A stretch of DNA of 64,000 nucleotides from Prostheceraeus crozeri (GCA_907163375.1 CAJQUW010002167.1:1-64000); one strand, 5' to 3'; counted from the first letter of the stretch, positions 27,789 through 38,952 are shown. Notes: generated by a model not told the origin, from the sequence alone. Numbers and translations: made by a program.

Positions 27789-27817
27789 GGCCTTAACGGC
27801 CACCGTATCAAGAAAGA
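27789..27817 (+). terminator. Histone-type 3' end: short stem-loop plus CAAGAAAGA
   Basis: GGCC-TTAAC-GGCC (27,789-27,801) is followed by ACCG and, three bases later, CAAGAAAGA at 27,809-27,817, which is the textbook U7-snRNA-binding downstream element of echinoderm histone genes. The stem is shorter than the 16-base histone consensus, so this site may be degenerate. It lies about 50 bp after the family D gene. Confidence 0.55.
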
Positions 27818-27899
27818 AAATATACACTCACCACGCCACACATAAACATGACTCTCTCCTTCTTTCGTAGGCATACCATTCTTCACTCAGGTTTGAATC

Positions 27900-28733
27900 A
27901 TGTGGAAATTATCAGCATGCCTCTATGTATCATGGAAAAGTCACTGTGTTACATTTCATGATACGAAACGTCAACTTCAGATAACTCTAGAACGCTTTCA
28001 ACTGCGAAGGTTGCATCGCGCTATCCTATCCAACTCTTGTCGTGTCATTAACGTAGGAGACGGCATTGTATTTATTCGCATTCAAGAGATGATTCTACAT
28101 AATGATCACTGCTACATCGTGATTCCAAAACTCTCATGGGAAAAGTATAAAAGGGAAGTTCACTCAACCCTCATGTCATTTGTGAATCATGCTCCTCATC
28201 CGCATCATCAATGCCATGCGCGAAATGAATCTGAGAAGAGACATCGATTTAGAACAGTTGCATACCCATCTTCCAGATTCAGTATATCATCGCGGTCGTC
28301 CGCAAATGTTGGTCATTCGCATGAGCAACGGTCGAAATCTTCAAATCTTTCGCTGCGGCAAAATCCAAGTCCTAGGAAACCTTTCTCATTTCGTGATGCA
28401 GTTCATGTGTTACGAAGTCGTCAAGAAAATGCGAACACTCATGCCTCATTTCCGCCTCAGTCCCCTGACATTGAAGAATATAGTAGTGTCTATTCAATTG
28501 AAGATGTCATGTCAGTGAATCTAGCCAACATTAAAACCAGTAATCATTGTATATTTTATGAAACTGAACTCTTTCCTGCTGCTCTGATTCTGAAGTGGCA
28601 TCCTGTACATATTGCAGTGTTTCACAACGGACATTGTATCATGACTGGTTTACGTGATATCAGTAAAGTAGCTGACATTGTTAAATCTTTAATGCGTTAT
28701 CTGCATGAGTCACAGTTAATAGAATCGTGTTAA
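27900..28733 (+). pseudogene. PC4-like/TBP-like gene of element 1b
   Basis: The N-terminal ~80 residues match the PC4-like block of 6,751 (FHDTKRQLQITLERFQLRRLH; LSWEKYKREVHSTLMSF). The TBP-like part includes 'IINAMREMNLRRDIDLEQLHTHLPDSVYHRGRPQMLVIRM' with 'LQIFRCGKIQVLGNLSH' and, at the end, 'YETELFPAALILKWHPVHIAVFHNGHCIMTGLRD'. The second half-repeat again carries the E-L-F-P signature of TBP. It is a fossil with about one break. As in element 1, a second frame over the first TBP-like repeat is open and carries PFSF...AV...LR and YSIE. Confidence 0.65.
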
Positions 28734-28776
28734 TCACATGATGCGTTTTGAATGAGTCATCGCAATGAACTATCGC

Positions 28777-28990
28777 ACACATACGTGTCGGTGAAAAGGT
28801 CATCAACAAGGTTCATCGCTTTTTGATTAGTCAGCGCTATTTATAGACATGAAATGATGCCCACACACGTGTCGGTGAAAAGGTTGAACAAGACTGATTA
28901 GATTCTTATCTAACTGATTGGTGCTTTACCACTTCATGAGTCAGAGCTATTTATAGACATGAGTCAGCAAAGTGGTTGATGTTTCCTAAG
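28777..28990 (-). promoter_or_regulatory. Duplicated promoter-like block with leftward TATA boxes and AP-1-like sites
   Basis: ACGTGTCGGTGAAAAGGT occurs at 28,783 and 28,867, and GAGCTATTTATAGACATGA-type sequence at about 28,835 and 28,945. On the minus strand the latter reads CTATAAATAG, a TATA box (28,837-28,846 and 28,947-28,956). TGAGTCA occurs at about 28,753, 28,937 and 28,961. No leftward gene is recognisable beyond, so these may be relics or may drive an antisense transcript. Confidence 0.4.
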
Positions 28991-29029
28991 CCGAAGAAAT
29001 TTTCATGACGTTACATTCGTTGGTGAGGA

Positions 29030-29905
29030 TGTTAACAAGGGTGGATCATAAAAATCAAAATTTTGAAAATCAAAATTTGGGTGGTCAAGTCTCTGGTCTA
29101 TGGTTATTTTGAACTCACATGGAAAATTTCAGTGAATTTGAAAGAGGTTTACTATCCACACAGTGGCCATCTATTTGTTGACAATTTTCTTTTTTTTTCA
29201 GTTTTTTCGTCAATTTACGCTAGTTGAAGCTGTATTACATAGTACTTCCTAATGAGTTAGAGCCTTGAAACTCTAGGTGCAAGTACATGTTGACAGCCTC
29301 TTTTGATTCAAGCAAAAAATTATGACTCAGGACAGCGAACTGCTACCGAGAGACCTCCAAAATTTGCAAATTTTTAAAATATGACCAAAAATGTGATTTT
29401 GCAAATTTTGAATTTGACACTTTCTTGTCGTGAATTCGAACCAACATTGTAGAGACTAGATTTTTAGGAGCTTAAAGGTGCAAAATGAATAGGCAGCATG
29501 TGTGCACACGTAGGTCTGTTGTGCTTTGCACGTGAGCCTTCTGTATTGGCTATTGTCATAAAATAGGCCTCCCTACATGTGCATAATTTTATGGATTTCC
29601 CCTGTGGCAGACATCCTCTATAGCCGCTACTTTCAAGCGAGCACAGTGGTTTTATTGATGAAAATAAGTGAGCTTAAATTATATCTTTAGGCCCTTTATG
29701 TCCCTGCTCTCAAAGTGTGAAGGAAATAGCTCTGTGCTGCGGTGTTGATTGGTTACTTCACCATTTTCTTGAGTTAGAGAGGTATCTCAGTTTCACTTCG
29801 AGGTAAAATCAAAATATGTTCAATGAACAGTTGTAATATCTAAAACAAAATATTTTTGATCGACTAAATACACGTACACAGAATGGGATCAAGCACGAAA
29901 GTCCT
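29030..29905. other. No recognisable gene
   Basis: AT-rich sequence with short repeats such as AAAATCAAAATTTTGAAAATC near 29,050. No convincing open frame, RNA gene or terminal repeat. Confidence 0.5.
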
Positions 29906-30845
29906 TTTTGGAGTCAAATAATTGCATCAGTTCTCTACTGTTGAGAGTGTTTCGGATCCACCATCGCGGGCTTCAGCACCGGAAACAGCTGATGCTGCTT
30001 CGCTTACGACTTTGACCATTCGCTCAACGCCCTGAGAATGAAAAGGGTATTGAGCGAAGGTGATTGGTCCTGACTCAACCTGTTGCCTCAAAGTCCAAAG
30101 AGGAGTTCCCTTCAAAACAGGTGGGTCACTCCTCTGACTATTTGAACGCCATAAAGTTTCATGAGACAGCTGCCCATCACCCTTCAACTCCGGTCTGGTG
30201 AATAATCTTCTACTATTGCTTGCAATCTCTGTTGCTCGAATCTGCTGTAAGTACCGTAGGCCTTGATGCCGAGTCTCTATGTCTTCGTCTCCCAACATGC
30301 AAACTATCAGCTGCTCAGTATGAGCAAAGAAGCAATTTCTTCTGAGAACATCCAGAAGCTTTCCCTGAGCTGCCTTGTAGTTAATGAGAGTAGCTCGGAT
30401 GCCTAATCACAGCCAAATGAAGTTTGCGGTACCAAAATGGAAGGCTCGATTCTTTTTGATCAGGAACCACGACGGAGCATAAACTTTGATCACATACTTT
30501 GTCAGTATTTTCAGTTTGGAATCAGGTTGAGGGGTAGCTATATACAATCGCAAAATTCGGGATGCAGTTGCCCACTGTGAATGATTGAGTGGGCCTGGTG
30601 TTTGTGAAACTATTTTGGATGGTGTTCTCCCAGTAATTACTACCTGCACCATCTCATACAGACTGCCACTTATTCACATCCATTGCTTTACCATAAAGTT
30701 TCGCTAGCCTTGTACCAATTGTGTGAGTGCATGTTGATGTTGGAATGCTGCAGTGTTCCCAGATCGCCTGTACACTTTTCGCTGTCTCAACAGCCAAGTT
30801 AATAATAGGCTCCTTTGGTGGTTTCATTTGCTTCAGAAGCTTCAT
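29906..30845 (-). pseudogene. Decayed copy of a multicopy invertebrate gene of unknown function
   Basis: Pieces in several frames: 'PGPLNHSQWATASRILRLYIATP...KYVIKVYAPSWFLIKK', 'MLGDEDIETRHQGLRYLQQIR' and 'ITFAQYPFHSQGVERMVKVVSEAASAVSGAEARDG'. The patterns LNH(S/A)RWLTxANRILRxYV, VYAPxWFxIK and P-x-HSQxVERxVKLVTEA recur in many uncharacterised, apparently transposon-linked invertebrate proteins. Frames are interrupted, so it is not functional. I cannot name the family. Confidence 0.4.
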
Positions 30846-30859
30846 GTGCTGAAGAGCCT

Positions 30860-31970
30860 CGCGTGTGGTAGGAAGAGTGTTGGCAGTCAGCTGTACGGAA
30901 TGGAGATGGTAGTGGATGATGGATGGTGGTTGCTGGGTGGATGGAGGGGTGGCTGGGCAGGCATGGTGTGGTCGACATGAGAATGAGGGGGTGCAAGGAT
31001 GGAGAGGGTGGTGAGTAGATGAGAGCCTGTGATTGGGGATTAGTGGAAAGGAGGGAGGGATTGGGGATTGCTGGGTGAGGATGGGGATGATGGGGTGAGT
31101 GGGGGGATGATGGGATGAAGAGGAGAGCTACATGAGAGGAGGGATCGTGCGCAGGAAGATTGGTGCGCAGCTTGCGCGAGGGCTATGTGCGAGTGGATAA
31201 GGCAAGGAGGGACGAGCGGCCAGACGCAGAAAATGGAAGTCAGCTCCGGACCGCGCCCCGCCCTATATGGTTGGGGAGCTAGAGGCAGTAGGAGATGCGA
31301 AGGTGTCAAGGCAGGCCACGGCCTGACGAGGATGGGACAGGAGCTGTAGGGTAGGTGTAAGGTGTTTTAGTTCTGCTTTCTGTGTGGTAGTATCTCACTA
31401 TTGTAGTGCGTATGATCGTGGGGCTTCCTGTATGTCTCTGCTCCAACATGTCGATTATTATGTATGCAGCAGACCCCAGTCCTGTGTGTAGGCACGCTCA
31501 GATCCTGCTCACGCCGCGCGAGAGGACTTCGGAGGGCTGATGCGAGGGCATTCGGGTTCGAAGCCCTGAGGAGTCTCGTACGGGCGCCTGCAATGCTCAG
31601 TTACGTCTTCATGCGGTCATTTCAGTGGGGGAGAGTCTTTCGCATTTATCTGCATGGGCCGTCTAGGAGCAGGATGGGAGGCTCCGGCTGGCAGCGCAGG
31701 CGCCGGAGGTATAACTTTAGTAGAAAACAAACAAACTATATGCCAATTTATTATTCTATAATTACATAAACAAATCCAGAGCTACCACCGCAAAACCCCA
31801 ACACAACCCCCACTCAGGAGAGGGGGGGTCAGAGTGTAGGGGAGGGGAAGGAGGAGAGGAGTGGGAGGGGATGGACCATGTCAAGGGAGTCGGGCTGTTG
31901 GGGGCGGCTGTGGGATTCTGATATGTCGCCGTATTCTCGTCGTTGGATTAGTTCCTCACTTCGTGCTATC
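30860..31970. other. GC-rich, G-strand-biased stretch without a supported gene
   Basis: 30,880-31,130 is dominated by GGTGG/GGATG/GGGATGA short repeats; 31,460-31,720 is CpG-richer (CACGCCGCGCGAG). Several open frames exist but are low-complexity and look fortuitous. Composition differs sharply from the AT-rich flanks. Confidence 0.4.
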
Positions 31971-31979
31971 AGCGTTTTC

Positions 31980-33060
31980 GTCTAATTTTAGTTTTGTTTT
32001 TTTTTTCTTATCTCGCCTTTTTTACTTCTTGCTCTTTCTTTTCTTTCTTTCTCGTTGTTGTGTGTGCTTTGTTTTTCCTTCGTCTCTTCTTTGCGTATTT
32101 CCCTCTCTTGGTCTCCTCTCTTACGCTTCTCTTTATGTTCGTTTTGCTTCGGTTAATTTATGATCGTTTCGTCTGTTCTTTGTTTCTCTTACTCTCGGTG
32201 CCTTTCTCTCTTCCCTGCTTCTCTGCGTCGGAGTGGTCTCGGTGATACTCTCTCTGTCTTGTCGTGGGCCTTACTTTTCTCTTGATTTTTCCTTTAAGCA
32301 GCTTGCCCTCTGGGTCCGCTGCTCTTGTCCGTGCTTTTGTTCGTAGTCTTCTATTCCTTTAATTCGGTATGTTCTATTCGGTTTTTCTTATTCTTTTGTG
32401 TACCTAAATGCTTTCTTCCTCTTTCTCCTCTTTTTTTGTTACTTAATTTCTGTTCGCCCTCCTTGCTTTTTTATTTAACTTTTTCTGCTTCTTCTTTTTT
32501 TCCTATCTCCGCTTTTGTGCTCGTTGTGCTCTTTTTTCTCTTTCTCGTGTCGGCTTGGTGTTTTTGTCTTTTTCTTTGTTTACCTGTTTTCTCTGGTTTA
32601 TATCGTTTTCTAATGTGGACGTGCTGTCGCGCTGCTCTGTTTCTCTTGCTTAGAATTTGCTGTCCTCCTGGTGTGATTCCTTCATCTTACGCTCCTCTGC
32701 AGCGTCTCCCTTTTCTTCCCGCTTGTTTTGCCTGGTGGCGTTTTGTTATTCTTTATGCTCTTCTTTCTTTGTCTCTCTTTTTTCTCGATGCTTTTGCCTC
32801 TCTCTTTTGTTGAGCCTCTGCCTTGGTTGGCGCCATTAGCTATTCTTATTTCTTGTTTCTTTTTCTTTTTTTTCTCGCTGCTCTCTGCTCGTCTCTCCTC
32901 TCCGGTTTACTGTTTCCTTTCATGTCCTTTCGTTTTTTACCTAGGGTCGCGCCGACGCTGTGACCTCTCTTCTCTTTTTCCGTCTTGACTCTGTTGCTCT
33001 TCGATCTTATTCTGCTCGTCTCGGTTGTTTTTGTCTTGATCGGGTTCCTGTCCTTTGCTT
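31980..33060 (+). repeat. Long pyrimidine-rich tract
   Basis: About 1.1 kb in which the plus strand is overwhelmingly T and C (runs such as TTTTTTTTTTCTTATC, TCTTTCTTTTCTTTC). Open frames here encode Phe/Leu/Ser-rich low-complexity products and are discounted. It is followed by a segment ending AGGTTGAGAACCACTG (33,281-33,297), which resembles a hAT terminal repeat read from the right end. Confidence 0.6.
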
Positions 33061-33329
33061 GGATTATCCGTGTTACTGGTGCTGTAGTCGTCCACACTAG
33101 TAAAAATCAAAAAACCACCCATGCCAGCGGTCACACCCGGCAATAAAGGCAAACAAATAACACGAACCTGACGCCAAAGAAATTGAAAGAAGAAAAAATT
33201 AAATATCAAATCAAGTATCCTATAGAAACAATGGGGCCACAGCAAAATGATTAACTTGGAAGGGGGCCATGGAACATAAAAGGTTGAGAACCACTGGTCT
33301 AAGTAATTTATCTGACTATTGCATTTCAG

Positions 33330-33527
33330 TGTTACTTCACCCAACCGATCACTGTGTTTTCAAGCCACTGCAAGATGGAGACAAAGGAGCTATGGAAACT
33401 GCATTTTACTACAAAATGTTCTGTGAGCTTGATGACTCTCTGACATATCTACGACCCTTCATCCCTCAATTCAAGCCAGTCATCTACAGAGACAAAAGTC
33501 TAATCCCTGAAAGACTTGGATTTACAG
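33330..33527 (+). CDS. Exon of an inositol polyphosphate multikinase-like host gene
   Basis: A 198-bp open segment bounded by an acceptor (TATTGCATTTCAG) and a donor (TTTACAG|GTATGT). It encodes 'LLHPTDHCVFKPLQDGDKGAMETAFYYKMFCELDDSLTYLRPFIPQFKPVI', similar to the N-lobe of IPK-family kinases (H..G.vlK.lQ....g..E..FY......d....L..fiP.y.gv). The Lys in VFKPLQ would be the ATP-anchoring lysine. No other exon of the gene was found; the next expected motif (DVKIG) is not visible in the window. It could be a processed or duplicated exon. Confidence 0.5.
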
Positions 33528-34873
33528 GTATGTGCTTCTATTGTATTGCATGTAGGACTGTTATAACTATTTCAAAAACTATTGTTATTGAGATCAATAG
33601 GAAAACCGCCAGATACAAGAAACCATGGATCTTAAACTTCCCTCGTTCATTTGCAAAATTATATTTGGGGTGTATGCACACCCCATGGCAAACAACGCTA
33701 CAATTTTTGAAAAACATTTTCTCATCTTAATGACGTCATACTACTTCAAAAATATTATTGCTGTAATATCTAAGTGATAGTCACGTCAAGGATAAACTGG
33801 TAGGACATAGAACTACACAAATAATGCCACGTCTTTAAGTATTTAAAATAGTCTTTAAATACTTGACACATTGTGATAGCTTTATGTACAATAAAATCCG
33901 GTTATCACTCCCTTTAGTTTTTGCCGATAAGTAAAATTGAATAAATTGAATAAAAACAACGTGTGTTTTCTACTCGGACGTTTCGGGTCCCGACCCTTTA
34001 TCAACGAGTTTTGGCATCAACTGCAGTTACAAGTGGTTTTATATACTTCAGACATCTATGCGGTGTGACCATTTAATACCATTCAGACAGCTCATCACAT
34101 CGATTCAACACCGGTCTTCTACGCTTAATCCAACGAGCTTCTAACAACGCAATATCAAGCGGTCTCTTCACGCATTCAAGAACATTGACATCAAAATCTT
34201 CAATACCATCACACTCACATTCACGAACATGGACGCTCAGCGCACTCCCATCATCCTTATGCCTAATGCTGCGGTTGTGCTCTAAGTATCGAGCTCTAAA
34301 GTTCCTACAAGTCTTGCCTATAATTACCATCACACTTTTTACAAACGAATTCATAGACAACATTGCTCACACTGCAATCAAATTCCATCGGCAAACTGGC
34401 ACACACATCACAATTTTCGTGCTTGTTCCTATTTTTCTTTATCTGAAAAATATCTTTTAATTTTTTACTACTATTATTTACTACATTTATATCAAGGTCA
34501 TATTTTTGAACTGGACTGTTTATTTTTCTATTTAGACTATCACTAACGAAAGGCATCTGAAGATTGCAAACTCGCTTTTTCTCATGATTGCGCTTTTTTC
34601 TTCTATTTTTGCGACTGCAGTTCAAATCTCTAACACTGTAGCCGTTTCCTTTTAATTTTTTCATTACTTTGTCTGTTGCTTCTATCTGGTCAGATGCTAA
34701 ATTGCATCTCTCGTTTGCAGTGCTGATTGAATTTATCACAAAATTCGTTTTAATGTGGTTTGGCACCCAGCTATTTTTATTTAAGCAATTATCTGAACTA
34801 ATTTCTTTAGTATAATGCTTGTAATATATATAAGTAAATTGCTAAAAGAAGAAAAGTATACAAGCCTCGAAAA

Positions 34874-36452
34874 ATGTCGAAATGTCTGCAGATTGAACAA
34901 CAAGCTAATAAAATAGTTCGGTCCTGTTTTAAAAATACTTTGTGTAAAAGTGATTTGGAGCGACTGTTGGTCTCGGGAGCCAAACCTGCAGCATTTAGCA
35001 CGTTTATTAAAGACCACAAGCCCCAGTCGAATGGAGCCTACCCTATGAGACCTATTGCCTCTGTGAGGAATACACCAACTGAGAAAATTGACTGGATATG
35101 TAGCAGAATTCTTAATCAATTACTAGAATTTGTTAATGCACATTTAAATAGTTCTAAGGAATTAATTAATAGTATCAAGAATCTAAGTGATCTGAATAAC
35201 TCGGAAATCTTTATTTCCCTGGATGTCATTTCCCTCTATCCTAGTATTCCCCTAAAACTAGCACTGGAAGTAGTCAATAACTTTGCTCGTAAACATTGGT
35301 CCCAAATTGATAATCTCGGATTATCCCCTGATAATTTTGAAAAATGTCTAAAATTTATAACTTACAATTATGAAATTTCTTTTGATAATAAAGTCTATTT
35401 GCAAGTTAGTGGAGTTCCTATGGGGACTCATTACGCTCCTCCTTTCGCTGTAATTTTTATGGATTATATAGAGAATACGGCGCTAACAGCCTTACGGAAT
35501 AATAACATTAGGCCTCAGTTTTATAGACGATATATGGATGATATCGTGATGGGCCCATTTCCGAACGAAGCAAAAATATTCGATGAAATTATTAAGGCCT
35601 TCAACTCGGTGACCGAATCTATAAATTTCACTTTAGAAGTACCAAATATATCATTGAACTTTTTAGATGTAACCATTTGGATTGAAAATAATGTCATAAA
35701 TTACAAACATTATACTAAAGAAATTAGTTCAGATAATTGCTTAAATAAAAATAGCTGGGTGCCAAACCACATTAAAACGAATTTTGTGATAAATTCAATC
35801 AGCACTGCAAACGAGAGATGCAATTTAGCATCTGACCAGATAGAAGCAACAGACAAAGTAATGAAAAAATTAAAAGGAAACGGCTACAGTGTTAGAGATT
35901 TGAACTGCAGTCGCAAAAATAGAAGAAAAAAGCGCAATCATGAGAAAAAGCGAGTTTGCAATCTTCAGATGCCTTTCGTTAGTGATAGTCTAAATAGAAA
36001 AATAAACAGTCCAGTTCAAAAATATGACCTTGATATAAATGTAGTAAATAATAGTAGTAAAAAATTAAAAGATATTTTTCAGATAAAGAAAAATAGGAAC
36101 AAGCACGAAAATTGTGATGTGTGTGCCAGTTTGCCGATGGAATTTGATTGCAGTGTGAGCAATGTTGTCTATGAATTCGTTTGTAAAAAGTGTGATGGTA
36201 ATTATAGGCAAGACTTGTAGGAACTTTAGAGCTCGATACTTAGAGCACAACCGCAGCATTAGGCATAAGGATGATGGGAGTGCGCTGAGCGTCCATGTTC
36301 GTGAATGTGAGTGTGATGGTATTGAAGATTTTGATGTCAATATTCTTGAATGCGTGAAGAGACCGCTTGATATTGCGTTGTTAGAAGCTCGTTGGATTAA
36401 GCGTAGAAGACCGGTGTTGAATCGATGTGATGAGCTGTCTGAATGGTATTAA
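34874..36452 (+). pseudogene. Penelope-like reverse transcriptase with GIY-YIG endonuclease
   Basis: The RT runs ~440 residues: 'STFIKDHKP', 'FISLDVISLYPSIP' (first catalytic Asp), 'LQVSGVPMGTHYAPPFAVIFMDYIE' and 'FYRRYMDDIVMG' (catalytic Asp pair), then 'NFLDVTI'. The C-terminus has a Cys motif (CDVC...C...C..C) leading to a GIY-YIG endonuclease: 'YEFVCKKCDGNY', then 'IGKTCRNFRARYLEHNRSI' and 'ALLEARWIKRRRPVLN' with the Arg and Glu of the family. RT and endonuclease lie in different frames here, so this copy probably makes no full-length product. Confidence 0.85.
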
Positions 36453-36517
36453 ATGGTCACACCGCATAGATGTCTGAAGTATATAAAACCACTTGTAACT
36501 GCAGTTGATGCCAAAAC

Positions 36518-36557
36518 TCGTTGATAAAGGGTCGGGACCCGAAACGTCCGAGTAGAA
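36518..36557 (+). ncRNA. Hammerhead-ribozyme-like motif in the Penelope element arm
   Basis: ACTCG, then TTGATAA, then a GGGTC-GG-GACCC hairpin, then GAAAC, GTC and CGAGT. Order and pairing match a minimal type I hammerhead (stem I ACTCG/CGAGT, CUGANGA-like core, stem II, GAAA, almost no stem III, GUC cleavage site). The core departs from CUGANGA at two positions, so self-cleavage is doubtful. An inverted copy sits in the left arm at about 33,968-34,007. Hammerhead motifs are a known feature of Penelope-like elements. Confidence 0.45.
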
Positions 36558-36689
36558 AACACACGTTGTTTTTATTCAATTTATTCAATTTTACTTATCG
36601 GCAAAAACTAAAGGGAGTGATAACCGGATTTTATTGTACATACTGAAGAACCTTCCGTTTATAGCCATTACTTACATTGTGATAGCTTT

Positions 36690-38575
36690 TGACTAATTCT
36701 ACATTATATGAGTATGTATTACTTCTGTGACTTGCGAATACGGATTTTTCTCTGAATTTGATAAGTTTCCCTTATTCTGGCATGCATAAAATGCAAAAGC
36801 AAGATGCTCAAATTAAAATGTATGGACGAAAGGATTATCCATCAGACTCTTGTTGTGCAGTCAAGTTTATAGTGAATTTTGAATGTATTATCGTAATTAT
36901 GGCATCAGTTCACTGCAAGGTAAACAGACAATCAAAGTCGGTTTAATAATTAAAATCAATTTTTCATTGGAAATGTAAATTTCTTTTCAAATTAACGCAT
37001 AAATGTTATGAGTATTCATCCAGGTAACTGGATACATCAATCGTCAGAGGCACGCAATTTGTTCGAATTGTGTGTCATAGTTTATTTCATTAATAATGAT
37101 TTTAGCAAAATAGGAGAAAAATTTAGCAATCAAGTAATCACATAAACTTGATTTAGCACAGGTATGCCAAAAAGGTATAGCAGCGCTATTCTAGAACCTT
37201 CTTACTGGTAGATTGCTGTGATCAATCTCATGGGCTTCATGCACATGAGATTAATTGTTAATATTTTGAATTTACTCGTGTAGTGTATACCATGGATAAA
37301 AGACATACTACAATTGACCTGAGCTATCATTTTGTCATTGTCGTCATTTCTCCGTTTCTGTCTTCTATTTTACAATTTATTCAACGTCCTTACCTACCTA
37401 TCTGACAAGGGCGACCACACCGAGACACTCATAAGCTAACAAATCTCTAACAGCATCATTCACCCATTGAAAGTATCTTGTCATTAACAACTCTCTATCT
37501 AACACTGTTTATGTTCGGTCGCCCCAGATGTGGGAATCCTCGGGTTCAATTACTCGCAAATTCTTACGGAGGCTGCATGAATGGTCAAATACTGGGGATT
37601 CATAAAGTTATGAAAAGTAATTTCTTGTTGAAAATCAATGCGTTTTGAATTCAACGGCATGAGCAAAATCAAGCAGAGATTCTGTCATAAATCAGGAAGC
37701 ATGTGCATTGTAATTATTTCACCTGAACTTGACGTATTGTGCGAATGAATGAATCCAGGTCACAACCATCATAAATTTCATCTCATCTTGATAGATGACC
37801 TCACGATTTCCACATATTTCAATAGTCATGATCAAGTGAAGGTGCATTGTCGCTGACCAACCTGACAATGGACATTAACTTCAGGATCCATTTTTGTCAT
37901 TTAATCCACATTGTTCATGCTCAATGCACAAATTTCCAAAATCATAATGTGACGGGTCATTCAAGTATAATGAAGAGCTGTTAATCAAGATATTTCTTAA
38001 GGTCAATGAGCTAAATTTATTTTGAAACTTCAGCAGTCCATGAGGACAGCACGTGACTAACCATTCGTATGAGCCTGATCTATTCTCATTCAGTGGTGGG
38101 CGCGATTCCGAATCGTTAGACTCAGAGCACGATTAATCGAAAATCGCGCGATTCTAAATATTTTGAGATTCAGCGACTAGAAATTTACAGTCAATCTAGT
38201 TTACATTGCTTCTCATATCTAAACCATTTTTCATTAATGTTTGATTATTTCCATTAAAGTTGAGAGCATTTCAACGTAGCAAAGTGCGTCAAGGAAACAA
38301 AATAAAAAAAACAAGCTAATGACTAGTTAATTTTAAAAAGGTGCAACATATGATTTAAAGAAAATTTTTATATCCCAAAATGTCTAAAAATTTAAAAATA
38401 CTTACGAGAAGGACAAACAACGCTTCTCCTCTCCTCATGTGTAATGAATTGGCGAGTAAGTCGTTCTGTTAAAAATTATGTTTATCACTTATATATTGAA
38501 AAAATCCTATTTAACAGTCTGCCCATTCAGATGATAAGAGGACAGGTCTGTTTCCAATCAAAATACCAGATCTAG
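36690..38575. other. No recognisable gene
   Basis: AT-rich sequence without a convincing frame longer than ~60 codons. CAGTGGTGGGC at about 38,092 resembles a hAT terminal repeat, but no partner end was found. Confidence 0.5.
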
Positions 38576-38745
38576 CGTTTAAATAAAAAACAGTCGCTCC
38601 CTTCTTTCGGACAAATTTCCTTTATTGTTTTAAAAACATATGTACAAGGGCCCAAAAATGTTTGTATGGTCCCTTGTACATATGTTTTTAAAGCAATAAA
38701 GGAAATTTGTCCGAAAGAAGGGAGCGACTGTTTTTTATTTAAACG
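38576..38745. repeat. 170-bp near-perfect palindrome (foldback/MITE-like)
   Basis: Arms 38,576-38,650 and 38,671-38,745 are almost perfect inverted copies (~75 bp each) around a 20-base loop. The outer sequence is CGTTTAAATAAAAAACAG and the inner is ACATATGTACAAGGG. There is no coding capacity and no clear target duplication. It lies ~200 bp outside the left end of element 2. Confidence 0.8.
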
Positions 38746-38952
38746 TTACAATGCACCTCCCGTACAATGGACGCTTTATTATACCAAATCTAGCTAACAC
38801 AGCGGGATTATGATTTCTAAAATCTACCAGGTGTGTAAGAGAATTAATATTAGTTCCTTAAGCTAAAACGTGAAATAAAATTCTACAAAATATGCATACA
38901 AATTATTTGGCTATTTTTAATGAGGTCATCAACAAGTCTCCGTGGCACGGTG

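Larger units (their letters stand above)
20720..29030 (+). mobile_element. Element 1b: partial second copy of the element 1 family
   Basis: Carries only the accessory side of the family: two family A genes, two family D genes, RING, DEDDh-like and PC4/TBP-like, plus the terminal repeat array. No polymerase, integrase or capsid gene is present. Sequences are well diverged from element 1 at protein level (motifs conserved, most positions different), so it is a related lineage and not a recent duplicate. It is a fossil with a few breaks and one Tc1 insertion. Confidence 0.65.
33884..36673 (+). mobile_element. Penelope-like retroelement with inverted arms and 16-bp target duplication
   Basis: ACATTGTGATAGCTTT flanks both sides (33,868-33,883 and 36,674-36,689), a clean target-site duplication. 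Inside, 33,885-~34,828 is an inverted, nearly identical copy of ~35,697-36,640, a partial second copy joined tail-out, as is common for Penelope-like elements. The central part encodes the RT. About 30 bp of extra sequence lies between the right arm end and the duplication. The near identity of the arms and perfect duplication argue for recent insertion. Confidence 0.85.

Noticed and set aside
31464-31769. 101-codon Arg-rich open frame in the GC-rich segment
   Set aside because: Low complexity, no homology pattern and no splice or promoter context.
32325-32813. 162-codon open frame rich in Phe, Leu and Ser, looking like a membrane protein
   Set aside because: It lies in the pyrimidine-rich tract; a T/C-only strand encodes such residues by composition alone and rarely makes stops.
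33281-33297. Complete hAT element ending AGGTTGAGAACCACTG
   Set aside because: Only the right-end motif is visible; no matching left end or 8-bp duplication was found.
34185-34460. Open frames on the plus strand in the left arm of the Penelope-like element
   Set aside because: They are shadows of the inverted copy of the RT/endonuclease gene.
36690-38570. Search for tRNA genes and a CRISPR array
   Set aside because: No cloverleaf with A and B box promoters and no regularly spaced repeats with unique spacers were seen here or elsewhere in the window.
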